Of a stretch of 64,000 bases of DNA, positions 26,239-34,251 are shown piece by piece. Source of the DNA: Methylovirgula sp. (GTDB taxonomy: Bacteria > Pseudomonadota > Alphaproteobacteria > Rhizobiales > Beijerinckiaceae); the NCBI RefSeq assembly GCF_037200945.1, contig NZ_JBBCGP010000001.1:2354501-2418500 (forward strand), read 5' to 3'. Numbering within the stretch: the stretch's first letter is position 1; the number at the start of each line of letters is the position of its first letter. The translations under genes and the position numbers were made by a program. Under the pieces are notes generated by a model. The model searched no databases, was not told where the DNA came from, and saw nothing but the letters and a program-made list of their open reading frames with translations.

Positions 26239-28062
26239 GTGAGCCAACCTCTCCCTTTTGCACCGAATCGGCCCCTGTTGGGCGTCGCGCGTTCGGCCCT
26301 TGGCCGGCCGTGGCGTGCGCGGCTCGACGCAGCCGGGCAGGCGCAGGCGTTGGCCATGATACAGCATCATGGCCTCTCCGACCTTCTGGCGCGGGTGCTC
26401 GCGGGGCGGGGGATCGCCGTTGATGAGACTTTGGCCTATCTCGACCCGACTTTGCGCCAACTCTTGCCTGATCCTTCCAGTCTTGCCGATATGGATGCGG
26501 CGGCGGCGCGGCTCGGCGCGGCGATCAGGGCCGGTGAGACGATCGCCATCTTCGGCGATTATGACGTCGATGGCGCCGCGTCTGCGGCCCTCCTCGACGA
26601 TTTCCTGTCCGCGACCGGTACGCCGCATCTGATCCACATTCCAGACCGGATTTTCGAGGGCTACGGCCCCAATGTCCAGGCCATCACCGCCTTGGCCGGG
26701 GCGGGGGCTACGCTTCTCGTCTGCGTCGATTGCGGCACGACGAGCCATGCACCGCTTGCCGAAGCGCGGCGTCTGGGTCTCGACGTCGTCGTTCTCGATC
26801 ATCATCAGGCGCCCGAACATTTGCCGGATGCCCTCGTCGTCAATCCGAATCGGCAGGACGATCTTTCCGGCCTTGGCCAGCTTTGCGCGGCGGGTGTCGT
26901 CTTTCTCGCCCTGATCGCCGTCAATCGCGTTTTGCGGCAGGCGGATTTCTGGAGTGCGGCACGTCCCGCGCCGGATCTGCTGACGGGTCTCGATCTTGTC
27001 GCCCTCGCGACAGTCGCCGATGTCGCGCCTTTGACCGGCCTGAACCGCGCTTTCGTGACGAAGGGGCTCGCCCTAATGCGCGGGCGCGAACGGCTGGGGC
27101 TTGCGGCGCTATTCGATGTTGCCGGCGCAGGCGGCCCGCCCTCGGCGCATCATCTCGGCTTCCTCATTGGGCCGCGCATCAACGCGGGCGGCCGGATTGG
27201 CGACGCTGCACTTGGCGCGAAATTGCTTGCAAGCCGCGATTCCATCGCCGCGCGAGACATCGCCGAGACATTGAACCGCCTGAACCGCGAGCGGCAGACC
27301 GTGCAGACGGCGACGCTGGAAATCGCGACCGCGGAGGCTCTCGCGGCGGCAGAACGCACCGAAGCGAGCGCGGCCGTCCTCGTGGCCGGCGATGGCTGGC
27401 ATCCGGGCGTCGTCGGTCTCGTCGCGGCGCGGCTTAGGGAGCGATTCTCCCGCCCAGCCTTCGCTATCACCTTCGAGGGCGAGACAGGCACCGGCTCCGG
27501 CCGCTCGATCCCCGGAGTCGATCTTGGCAAAATCGTTCGCGCCGCGGTCGAAGCTGGGCTCCTCGTCAAAGGCGGCGGCCATGCCATGGCCGCGGGAATC
27601 ACGCTGACGCGCGGACAACTCGCCGCTTTCACGGCTTTTCTGGAATCCGAGCTTGAAAGAAAGGTCGCGGCCGCGCTCGCCGCCGAGGCCTTGTTGGTCG
27701 ATGGCTCGCTGAGCGCCGCGGGCGCCAGCCTCGAACTTCATCTCGTGCTCGAAAAAGCCGGCCCATTTGGCGCCGGCAATCCAGAACCCGTCTTCGTCTT
27801 TCCAGCGCACCGGTTGACCGATGTGACGCCGGTCGGAGAGGGGCATCTGCGCTGGCGGGCTAGGTCGGCCGACGGCGCGGAGATCGGCGGCATTCTTTTC
27901 CGCGCGGCGCAGGAGCCGCTTGGCCTGGCGCTCGTTGCCGCGCGCGGGCAGCCGCTGCATCTCGCGGGAAGCCTCGTTTGCAACCGCTGGAACGGCCGCG
28001 AGCGGATGGAAGTTCGGCTGCTCGACATCGCTCCGGTCGAACCGGGCGACCGAAGTGCATAA
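26239..28062 (+). CDS. recJ: Single-stranded-DNA-specific exonuclease RecJ
   Basis: A 607-residue protein starting with GTG. DHH-family motifs are visible: 'FGDYDVDGAASAAL' (motif I), 'VCVDCGTT', 'VVLDHHQAPE' (the DHH motif), and in the DHHA1 domain 'VKGGGHAMAAGITL'. RecJ degrades single-stranded DNA 5' to 3' in recombination and mismatch repair. Length is normal. It is transcribed toward the tRNA-Glu gene. Confidence 0.95.
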   Translation: MSQPLPFAPNRPLLGVARSALGRPWRARLDAAGQAQALAMIQHHGLSDLLARVLAGRGIAVDETLAYLDPTLRQLLPDPSSLADMDAAAARLGAAIRAGETIAIFGDYDVDGAASAALLDDFLSATGTPHLIHIPDRIFEGYGPNVQAITALAGAGATLLVCVDCGTTSHAPLAEARRLGLDVVVLDHHQAPEHLPDALVVNPNRQDDLSGLGQLCAAGVVFLALIAVNRVLRQADFWSAARPAPDLLTGLDLVALATVADVAPLTGLNRAFVTKGLALMRGRERLGLAALFDVAGAGGPPSAHHLGFLIGPRINAGGRIGDAALGAKLLASRDSIAARDIAETLNRLNRERQTVQTATLEIATAEALAAAERTEASAAVLVAGDGWHPGVVGLVAARLRERFSRPAFAITFEGETGTGSGRSIPGVDLGKIVRAAVEAGLLVKGGGHAMAAGITLTRGQLAAFTAFLESELERKVAAALAAEALLVDGSLSAAGASLELHLVLEKAGPFGAGNPEPVFVFPAHRLTDVTPVGEGHLRWRARSADGAEIGGILFRAAQEPLGLALVAARGQPLHLAGSLVCNRWNGRERMEVRLLDIAPVEPGDRSA

Positions 28063-28141
28063 AATTGCCAGGCGCCGTCTCTCGGCTTGCCAGCGCGGGC
28101 GACGCTCTCTATACCTCGCCCGTCCGTGCTTCGGCCCGCAC

Positions 28142-28217
28142 GCGCCCATCGTCTAGCGGTCTAGGACGTTGCCCTTTCACGGCAAAAACAGGGGTTCGAT
28201 TCCCCTTGGGCGCGCCA
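28142..28217 (+). tRNA. tRNA-Glu (anticodon TTC)
   Basis: The acceptor arms GCGCCCA (28142-28148) and TGGGCGC (28207-28213) pair fully. The anticodon stem TTGCC/GGCAA encloses loop CTTTCAC with anticodon TTC at 28176-28178. The T arm has AGGGG-TTCGATT-CCCCT. Discriminator G and an encoded CCA end at 28217. Confidence 0.95.
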
Positions 28218-28378
28218 ATAAAATCAAGAACTTAGTTGACTTTGCGCCGTGGCCTGTCCAATACCTGGGCAACACAATGGTCCGGAGCGTCGTGGACCAC
28301 AATAGATTTATGCGCATCGCCCATAGCCATTTCTGGAGCTTCCGAAGTCCCCTTAGCGATCCTGGTTCCTCCGCCTAT

Positions 28379-28394
28379 TACCAACGGCCCTAGG
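28379..28394. repeat. Left terminal inverted repeat of the IS630 element
   Basis: TACCAACGGCCCTAGG; pairs with 29528-29543 with two mismatches. The transposase stop codon (CTA on this strand, 28390-28392) lies within it. Confidence 0.8.
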
Positions 28395-28972
28395 TTTTGA
28401 CCGTTGCCCATGACCGGGTGGTTATCGAGGCCACCCGTTCGTGATCGTTGGCAAAGAAGTTCCAGGCGTCGCAGCACGTAGATACGCTCTCGTCGTAGGT
28501 TTCGTACACCGTATTCGAAAGCTTGTTGCCGCGCAGATATTCCCAGACATTTTCAATCGGGTTCAATTCGGGCGAATAGGCTGGAAGCTTCATCAGCGTC
28601 ATATTTGCCGGAACATTCAAATCTTTTGCGATGTGAAATCCGGCCCCGTCGAGAACCAGGACCGCGTGGGCGTCGTCCGCAACTTTGCGACCAATAAGAT
28701 CGAGGTGGACCGAGACAGACCGAGCGTTGAGAAAGGGCAGCACCACGCCCACCGCCTCTCGCTTCGCCGGACACGCCGCACCCAGGATATAGGCCCAGAT
28801 CCTGCGCTGATCGCGTGGTGCAGGCGGACGGCTGCCGCGCTTTGCCCAGACCCGCGTCAGTGTGCCTTGTTGTCCGACCCGCGCTTCGTCCTGCATCCAG
28901 ATCTCGATCGGCTTACCGCGCGCGTGTTCGGGTAAAGCCGCGGCTACATTGGCTGCGAACTCTTTTTAAAAA
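28390..28972 (-). CDS. IS630 transposase, second frame (catalytic DDE part)
   Basis: This frame opens at the 10-base T/A run at 28963-28972 and carries the catalytic core: first Asp in 'EIWMQDEARVGQQG', second Asp in 'VLVLDGAGFH', and Glu in 'SPELNPIENVWEYLRG'. All three acidic residues of the IS630 DDE triad are present. It has its own ATG at 28896 but most likely is expressed as a fusion with the first frame by -1 frameshifting or transcriptional slippage at the T/A run. Residues encoded before that ATG ('AAALPEHARGKPIEIW') are also transposase-like, supporting the fusion. Confidence 0.8.
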
Positions 28973-29456
28973 CCTCCTGCGCGGCCGGGTCCGCCTTGGG
29001 GTTGAATGGACGTACCGAAAGCCGGCGATAGCCAAGTGCGTCGAGAAGCTTTCCAACCGTGCGTTCGTGCAAGACGAGCCCGAAATCCTGCTTAAGCCGA
29101 TCCCGCAAATCAGCGCGCCGCCACCGCACGACTTTGTCTTTGCCGGCCTGCGGACCCGCCTCCACCAACGCGATCAAGCCTTGCTTCTGCTCAGCCGTCA
29201 GCCTCGATGAGCGGCCCGGCGGGATCTTGTTTTCCAGGCCGGCAAGTCCGTCCGAATTATACCGATGAACCCAATCGCGCAGCGTCTGCCGATCCATCCC
29301 ACAATTGCGCGCTGCTGTCGTTCGATCCGCCCCTTCCATCACCAGCGCCAGCGCCAGCATCCGCCGTGCGGCCGCCGCGTTCTTCGATCGCGCTGACGCC
29401 TGCCGCAGCTCAGACGCTGACAAATCCAGACGAGTCACTGCAATCCCAGCCATCAC
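28944..29456 (-). CDS. IS630 transposase, first frame (DNA-binding part)
   Basis: A 170-residue frame with the N-terminal helix-turn-helix pair of IS630 transposases: 'ASARSKNAAAARRMLALAL', 'RTTAARNCGMDRQTLRDWVH', 'RYNSDGLAGLENK'. A second winged-helix segment follows ('RDRLKQDFGLVLHERTV'). It ends shortly after the T/A run at 28963-28972, where the reading frame must shift by -1 to continue into the catalytic part. Confidence 0.82.
   Translation of the reverse strand: MMAGIAVTRLDLSASELRQASARSKNAAAARRMLALALVMEGADRTTAARNCGMDRQTLRDWVHRYNSDGLAGLENKIPPGRSSRLTAEQKQGLIALVEAGPQAGKDKVVRWRRADLRDRLKQDFGLVLHERTVGKLLDALGYRRLSVRPFNPKADPAAQEVFKKSSQPM
28963..28972 (-). other. Probable frameshift or slippage site in the IS630 transposase
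   Basis: TTTTTAAAAA lies exactly where the first transposase frame overlaps the second; continuing requires a -1 change. It is not a canonical X-XXY-YYZ heptamer in the zero frame, so transcriptional slippage on the homopolymer run is as likely as ribosomal frameshifting. Confidence 0.5.
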
Positions 29457-29527
29457 ACGCCTCCAATTCCACCGTCGCCGATCGAATCAGAATTTCGCAC
29501 CCTTGGGAATCCCCACCCGAGTCATCC

Positions 29528-29543
29528 CCTCGGGCCGCTGGTA
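29528..29543. repeat. Right terminal inverted repeat of the IS630 element
   Basis: CCTCGGGCCGCTGGTA, the reverse complement of which matches the left end at 14 of 16 bases; a TA follows the same pattern as the left flank. Confidence 0.8.
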
Positions 29544-29876
29544 TAATACAGCCCGCCTTCGCTTCGTGACGACCCAATGAAGTTTGATGTCCGACTTTAT
29601 CTGGTTTCGAGAAACCGAGGGGGATGTGAGCCAGCCGAGGCTGTCATGGCCGACGGCACGATCATTGGCACATATTCGCCTGGAGGGGGCCTCAGTCAGC
29701 CGAATGACTTCGACAAAACATCGACGTCGCAGATATTCGTCGATTTGCCGATGACACCGAAAGTGTATGGGCATTGGCGGGACAGTTTGCAATACCGCGT
29801 CGATCAACGGTGAGCATACGATAAGCAGGCGATCCTGGGCTTTATGTTTTTCGACGGCAAATTGCATGATGCACAT
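29544..29876 (-). pseudogene. Possible transposase orfA remnant (helix-turn-helix fragment)
   Basis: The minus-strand frame here contains 'VEVIRLTEAPSRRICANDRA' followed by 'VGHDSLGWL', which resembles the helix-turn-helix N-terminus of IS3-type orfA proteins but is degenerate. It is interrupted by the right end of the IS630 element. This is a weak call: no second orf, terminal repeats or target duplication could be found for it. Confidence 0.3.
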
Positions 29877-30410
29877 AAAGTTATCTGCTCTGCGCTGCGG
29901 ATCGATATGCTAGGCTACGGACACGGAAAATGGCGGAAGCGACCGTTCGAGCTGAAATACCATTCAATCGATCCGGCGACGTGATGCCGCCTTGCCGGGC
30001 GCAAGGTTGCCTGCCGAAATGGCCACGTCTGAAACTTGATGCTGACGTCGCCAGGCGTCATGGGCTCGCGCTTGAAAGCGCTGGCGTCGAGGACATCGAG
30101 GACTTGATATAATATCGTGCGGAATCTCGCACGCTCAAACAAATCACACTCCATCACTAGGCGGACATTTTAGTTCACGCCCCGTCCGCTTGGCGAGCCC
30201 GCCAAGATCGCCGAGCCGTCCTCTTTCGGATCAATTTCTCGTTCGTCATCATGCTCGCGATCATCGCGGCCGCCTCGCGCCCAATGTTCTTGGCGGCAGA
30301 TCGTTGAGCGCAACCCTTCCGCACGATCAACCAGATCGTAGAAAGCCATCGCCCGACGCTGCGGGATATGGCGAAGAGATTGCCGTCGGCGAATCAGCTT
30401 TTGCGTCCCC
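29877..30410. other. Degraded or non-coding stretch between the IS element and the catabolic cluster
   Basis: Short open frames exist on both strands (for example 29930-30112) but none has a ribosome-binding site together with a protein-like composition. I see no gene here that I can support. It marks the boundary between the core region and the catabolic cluster. Confidence 0.4.
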
Positions 30411-31733
30411 TCACTCTGCGGTCAGTATTGGATCGGCGGTTGTAACCAGCGTTTCTCTCGGTATCGGAATCGGCCGCCCTTTCAGCATCAAAGCGAAAAC
30501 GGCCGTGAAGGCGCCGAAGGCCGCGAGCGTCAGCAGACTTCCCGAAAACCCATGCGTATGCGTGCGCACCCAGCCGATCAAGAACGGCCCCACGAAGCCG
30601 CCGGCGCTGCCGATGCTATTGATGATCGCAAATCCGGTCGCCGCAGCAGGGCCGGCCACGAGATCGCCTGCATAGGCCCAGATCAGGCCGAACGTGCTCC
30701 AGATGCCGATTGCCGCGATACAGATCGCAATAAAGGCATAGACAGGTTCGGGCGCAAAGGCCGCCGCCGTATAGCCTACGGCAGCCAACGCCGCGCCAGC
30801 AAAGAGATGCCAGCGACGCTCGCCCGTTTGATCGGAATGCCGCCCCCAGATGATCATTCCCACGCCGCCAAGCGCGTAGGGAATTGCCGAGAGAAGCCCG
30901 ACCTCCATATTCGAAATATGGCCAAAGCTCTTGATGATTTGCGGTAGCCAGAAGACCGTTCCGAAGTTGACGCAAATGCAGAAGAAAGTGAAAACCGACG
31001 CAAGTAGAATGCGGCGATCGGTTAAACCTTGCCACATGGAGGAGGGACCGTGCGCCTGTTTCGCGTCGCTTTCCCGCGCGATAGCGTTGTTCAAAGTGTC
31101 TCGCTCAGGGCCGGTCAGCCATTTCGCTTCGGAGGGTGTCTCTGGCAGCGTCGCAAGCGTCACGAGACCGAAGATGACGGCAGGGATACCTTCGACGACG
31201 AACATCAATTGCCATCCCTTCAGCCCCAGCACGCCGTTGAACGACATCAGCCAGGTCGAGAGCGGCGCGCCGATGACATAGGCGATTGCTGTCGTCGCCA
31301 TAAGGACAGAGAGCGTGGTGCCCCGCGCGCGGCCGGGAATCCAACGTGCGAGATAGAACATCACGCCCGGCAGCAACCCGGCTTCAGCGACGCCGAGCAG
31401 GAAGCGCAGCGAATAAAGCGAAGCCCCGCCTGAAACCCAGGCCATGGCGATGGCGACGAGGCCCCAGGTGATCATGATGCGGCCAAGCCATTTCCGAGCT
31501 CCGATTTTGGCGAGCGCGATATTGCTCGGGATCTCGAAGAGGAAATAGCCGACGAAGAAAATACCCGCGGCAAAGCCGTAGGCGCTGGGCCCGAGCCCGA
31601 GATCTTTGTTCATCTGCAAGGCCGCGTAGCTGATATTCGCGCGGTCGAGCAGGCTGATGAAGAAAAGCAGCATGATGAAGGGGACAAGCCGCTTCAACAC
31701 TTTCGAAAACACTTGATCAGCCGAAACCGACAT
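30411..31733 (-). CDS. MFS transporter, anion:cation symporter (ACS) family
   Basis: A 440-residue protein with about 12 hydrophobic segments. The ACS-type features are visible: 'LFFISLLDRANISYAAL' in the first helix, 'AAGIFFVGYFLFEIPSNI' in the second, and 'WIPGRARGTTLSVLMAT' after the fourth. These proteins import organic anions such as aromatic or sugar acids with a proton. AAGGGGG stands before the ATG. Two TTGTCAGACAA operators lie 36 and about 165 bases upstream, placing it in the same regulon as the Rieske cluster, where it is the likely substrate importer. Confidence 0.88.
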   Translation of the reverse strand: MSVSADQVFSKVLKRLVPFIMLLFFISLLDRANISYAALQMNKDLGLGPSAYGFAAGIFFVGYFLFEIPSNIALAKIGARKWLGRIMITWGLVAIAMAWVSGGASLYSLRFLLGVAEAGLLPGVMFYLARWIPGRARGTTLSVLMATTAIAYVIGAPLSTWLMSFNGVLGLKGWQLMFVVEGIPAVIFGLVTLATLPETPSEAKWLTGPERDTLNNAIARESDAKQAHGPSSMWQGLTDRRILLASVFTFFCICVNFGTVFWLPQIIKSFGHISNMEVGLLSAIPYALGGVGMIIWGRHSDQTGERRWHLFAGAALAAVGYTAAAFAPEPVYAFIAICIAAIGIWSTFGLIWAYAGDLVAGPAAATGFAIINSIGSAGGFVGPFLIGWVRTHTHGFSGSLLTLAAFGAFTAVFALMLKGRPIPIPRETLVTTADPILTAE

Positions 31734-31768
31734 TTGATATCCCCCTTCGTCACCTTGGCATTCTCATT

Positions 31769-31779
31769 TTGTCAGACAA
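31769..31779. promoter_or_regulatory. TTGTCAGACAA operator proximal to the MFS gene
   Basis: TTGTCAGACAA, 36 bases upstream of the MFS start. It fits the FadR-subfamily GntR consensus TNGTNNNACNA and is identical to sites at 31899, 34177 and 37693. Confidence 0.7.
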
Positions 31780-31898
31780 TGCAATCGCAGTGCCGTTCTG
31801 GCCAAGTATCTACGCGAAGAGAGCAATCGGATGAGGGGCGCGTATCTGCCTTTTAATAACTGGAAAAGCCGCGCCCAAAGCCTGTGCTTTTCGCCTAA

Positions 31899-31909
31899 TT
31901 GTCAGACAA
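31899..31909. promoter_or_regulatory. TTGTCAGACAA operator distal to the MFS gene
   Basis: ATTGTCAGACAAT here is a near-palindrome of 13 bases, in the 278-base gap between the SDR stop and the MFS start. With the site at 31769 it may permit cooperative binding. Confidence 0.7.
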
Positions 31910-32011
31910 TATGACTTTGGTTTGTCGTGCCGGCAACAGGAATTATTCGCGGGGCACGGGAAACCAGAGAGGTCCCACTGACGTTCGGATATGAGTCAGA
32001 AACTGCGCGGG

Positions 32012-32755
32012 TCAGTTGAAGGTGAAGCCGGCGTCCGTAGCGATGACTTGCCCCGTCAGCGGCAGCGCATGCGGCGTCAGCATGAAAGCAACGATATCGA
32101 CGATATCTTCGGGAAACTGCGGGCCGGGAACGGCACGCCGCGTCTCATATTCCCGGTGCCGTTCGGCCGGCACATAGTCGGTTGCCTCATTTTTCATAAT
32201 GCCCGGCGCGAGCGCCACCACGCCGATGCCACGCGGACCGAATTCACGCGCCATCGAGCGCGTCATGGAAATCACCGCGCCCTTGCTTGTAACATAAGCA
32301 AGCAGCCGTGGCGGTCCCCACAAGGCTGTGTCGCTCGCCATGTTGACGATCCGTGCACCTTCCGGCAGGAGGGGAGACAGAGCGCGCGTCATCAGCCATG
32401 TGCCGCGCACGTTGACGCGCATGACGCGATCCCAAAGCTCGATATCGATATCTTCGAGTTTCGCGCCGCCGACATTGGTGGCGATTGCGGCATTGTTCAC
32501 GAGTCCATGAACCGTGCCTTCATTCGCCGCGATGTCACGGCCGAATGAAGCAATGGACTCTGGATCGCCAAGATCGACGGGGATAAATCGTGTCGCTACG
32601 CCATCCGCCGTCAGGCGCGCTGCCGTTTCCAGTCCTTGCTTCTCAAGAATATCGCCGAGGATCAGCGTTGCGCCATGGCGGCCGCAAGCGATGGCAATGT
32701 CCCGTCCGAGGCCACGCGCGGCTCCGGTGACGACAACGGTCTTTCCGTTCAGCAT
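32012..32755 (-). CDS. Short-chain dehydrogenase/reductase (SDR)
   Basis: A 247-residue classical SDR. The nucleotide-binding 'VTGAARGLGRDIAIA' is at residues 9-23, 'LVNNAAIA' near residue 85, the catalytic Ser in 'IVNMAS' and Tyr/Lys in 'YVTSK'. Asp in 'ILGDILEK' after the second strand suggests NAD rather than NADP. It starts 13 bases after the Rieske oxygenase stop on the same strand, so it may oxidise the hydroxylated (possibly cis-diol or alcohol) product of that enzyme. The substrate is unknown. Confidence 0.87.
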   Translation of the reverse strand: MLNGKTVVVTGAARGLGRDIAIACGRHGATLILGDILEKQGLETAARLTADGVATRFIPVDLGDPESIASFGRDIAANEGTVHGLVNNAAIATNVGGAKLEDIDIELWDRVMRVNVRGTWLMTRALSPLLPEGARIVNMASDTALWGPPRLLAYVTSKGAVISMTRSMAREFGPRGIGVVALAPGIMKNEATDYVPAERHREYETRRAVPGPQFPEDIVDIVAFMLTPHALPLTGQVIATDAGFTFN

Positions 32756-32768
32756 CTAATTATTCCAA

Positions 32769-33812
32769 TCAGCCGGCGGCTTGCAGGGCGGCGCGATCCT
32801 CATGTTCGATCTGTGCCTTGGCGCGACTGAGAAGAATCTTGCGCAGGCGCGAAACGCCGATGTCGTGCTGATAGAGCATTTCACGCTTCCGCGCATCCGC
32901 GGGCATGTCGGAGAGCATCTCGCGGTCCTGCTCAAGCACATACCAGTGCCGTGGTTCGAATTTTGCCCGGTAGAGAAAGCGCCAAGCTTCGCGCGCGACG
33001 CCAGACACCTTGCGCGTGCGCCAGAAGAATATACGGCAATTATTTTCGTCGACCGGCGTCAGGAAAGTGAGAATCCGCATGGGCCCTCCGGGACCGCCAG
33101 CCTGCGGATAGGGAATATCGAGCCGGCAATAGAACGCCGACTTATCGGTCACGACTTCGGTCCAGTCGAAATTCGTGCCACGCTGACCGACGCGGCCGAT
33201 GATGAACCCGTCTTCCGTCTCCTCGATCTGCATCAAATCCTGCTTGGCGCCATAGGCCAAAGTGAACGTGCCTGCATGCAGATAGCAGCCGTGCATCGGG
33301 TCCGCGATATTGTCGACCGCGTAACGATAATTGCAGGCCCAAGGTGCCGTCACGAGGAAGCGTTCGTAGTCGTCGCTTTCCAATTCGTAGGGCAGTTCGA
33401 GTTCATCCGGCTCGGGTTTCTCCAGACTCGGGAAATAAGCGAAGATCGCGTCGCAAGCTTCGCGCACGACGAAGCTCCTGGCCGCCTTGCGCCCTTCGAG
33501 CGAACATTCCGGCATGGCCGGCACCTGAATAATGCGGCCGTCGCCGTCGAGCGAGACGCCGTGGTAGCGGCAGGCGATTTGCGTGCCGAGGACTTCGCCG
33601 CGTGAGAGGCGCGCGCCACGGTGTGGGCAGTAATCTTCTAGGCAGTGAACGCCATCCGAGCCGCGCCACAGAACCAGACGCCGGCCTAATACCTTTATCG
33701 GCAGCGTCTTGCCGATTGGAACATCGGCGCTTTTGGCGACGACATACCATTGTCCGAGCAGGCCTTGATTGAGGCGCTCCTCAACGCGTTGTTTGAAATC
33801 GGGCTCAGCCAT
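32769..33812 (-). CDS. Rieske non-heme iron oxygenase, catalytic subunit
   Basis: The ATG at 33812 opens a 347-residue protein ('MAEPDFKQRVEERLNQGLLG'); the frame is open further upstream without support. The Rieske cluster ligands are CxH in 'DYCPHRGARL' and CxxH in 'ACRYHGVSLDG'. The mononuclear iron site is 'ADPMHGCYLHAG' (two His spaced by four). Such enzymes hydroxylate or demethylate aromatic or related substrates using electrons from a separate reductase chain. No ferredoxin gene is nearby; an FprA-like reductase and a flavodoxin in the same regulon are the candidate donors. It lies between the recombinase-like small gene and the SDR gene. Confidence 0.9.
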   Translation of the reverse strand: MAEPDFKQRVEERLNQGLLGQWYVVAKSADVPIGKTLPIKVLGRRLVLWRGSDGVHCLEDYCPHRGARLSRGEVLGTQIACRYHGVSLDGDGRIIQVPAMPECSLEGRKAARSFVVREACDAIFAYFPSLEKPEPDELELPYELESDDYERFLVTAPWACNYRYAVDNIADPMHGCYLHAGTFTLAYGAKQDLMQIEETEDGFIIGRVGQRGTNFDWTEVVTDKSAFYCRLDIPYPQAGGPGGPMRILTFLTPVDENNCRIFFWRTRKVSGVAREAWRFLYRAKFEPRHWYVLEQDREMLSDMPADARKREMLYQHDIGVSRLRKILLSRAKAQIEHEDRAALQAAG

Positions 33813-33867
33813 GTCCGTCCCTTTGCGTCTTCGACTTCCAGATGCGGCAAGCCGACCCTTATGTTCG

Positions 33868-34161
33868 TCAGCTTTGGTCGGGCTCGACCGGGCCGCGCGC
33901 GAGATAAGCCGCGTCGAGCGATGCGTTGATCGCGGCGAGTTCGGATTCCAGTACATCGAGCGACCAGGGGCCGGGGGAGCCGGAGGGCCGCGCCACGCTT
34001 TTTGCGCCGAGCACGCGCACGGCTTCGTCCATATCGTGGCCGATGGTTTTGAATGTCGCCTCGAGCGTGTCTGCGAGCGCCTCTTCGAGAGGCGTCAACG
34101 GTCGGGCAAGAGCTTGTTTAGCCAGACGAGCATGTACGTCCTGCAGCGCGGAGGATGTCAT
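33868..34161 (-). CDS. Small recombinase-like helix-turn-helix protein accompanying the Rieske oxygenase
   Basis: A 97-residue, mostly helical protein with 'PLTPLEEALADTLEATF' near residue 20 and 'GPWSLDVLESELAAINASLD' near residue 63. The pattern (an acidic helix pair, then 'Px(S/G)xPW' and a final helix) resembles the small 'recombinase-like helix-turn-helix' proteins found beside some Rieske oxygenase genes. Despite the name there is no recombinase catalytic domain. It starts 16 bases downstream of an operator and is the first gene of the minus-strand Rieske-SDR unit. A role as accessory subunit or regulator is a guess from context. Confidence 0.6.
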   Translation of the reverse strand: MTSSALQDVHARLAKQALARPLTPLEEALADTLEATFKTIGHDMDEAVRVLGAKSVARPSGSPGPWSLDVLESELAAINASLDAAYLARGPVEPDQS

Positions 34162-34176
34162 TTTTAACGCCCCATA

Positions 34177-34187
34177 TTGTCAGACAA
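34177..34187. promoter_or_regulatory. TTGTCAGACAA operator in front of the Rieske operon
   Basis: The 13-base near-palindrome ATTGTCAGACAAT spans 34176-34188, 16 bases upstream of the recombinase-like start on the minus strand and 65 bases upstream of the divergent pentapeptide gene. It could control both directions. Confidence 0.75.
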
Positions 34188-34251
34188 TAATGAGCGGCCT
34201 TATACAAAACTGTCAAGCGGGTAACAAATACGCCAAGCGGGGACGAGCGGG

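Larger units (their letters stand above)
28379..29543 (-). mobile_element. IS630-family insertion sequence
   Basis: A 1.16-kb element. Its ends are 16-base inverted repeats, TACCAACGGCCCTAGG on the left and CCTCGGGCCGCTGGTA on the right, agreeing at 14 of 16 positions. A TA dinucleotide is at each outer edge, consistent with the TA target duplication of IS630/Tc1 elements. Inside are two overlapping minus-strand frames encoding a DDE transposase with a frame change. It is inserted about 160 bases downstream of tRNA-Glu and next to degraded DNA. The transposase looks complete, so the copy could be active if the frameshift works. Confidence 0.85.
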
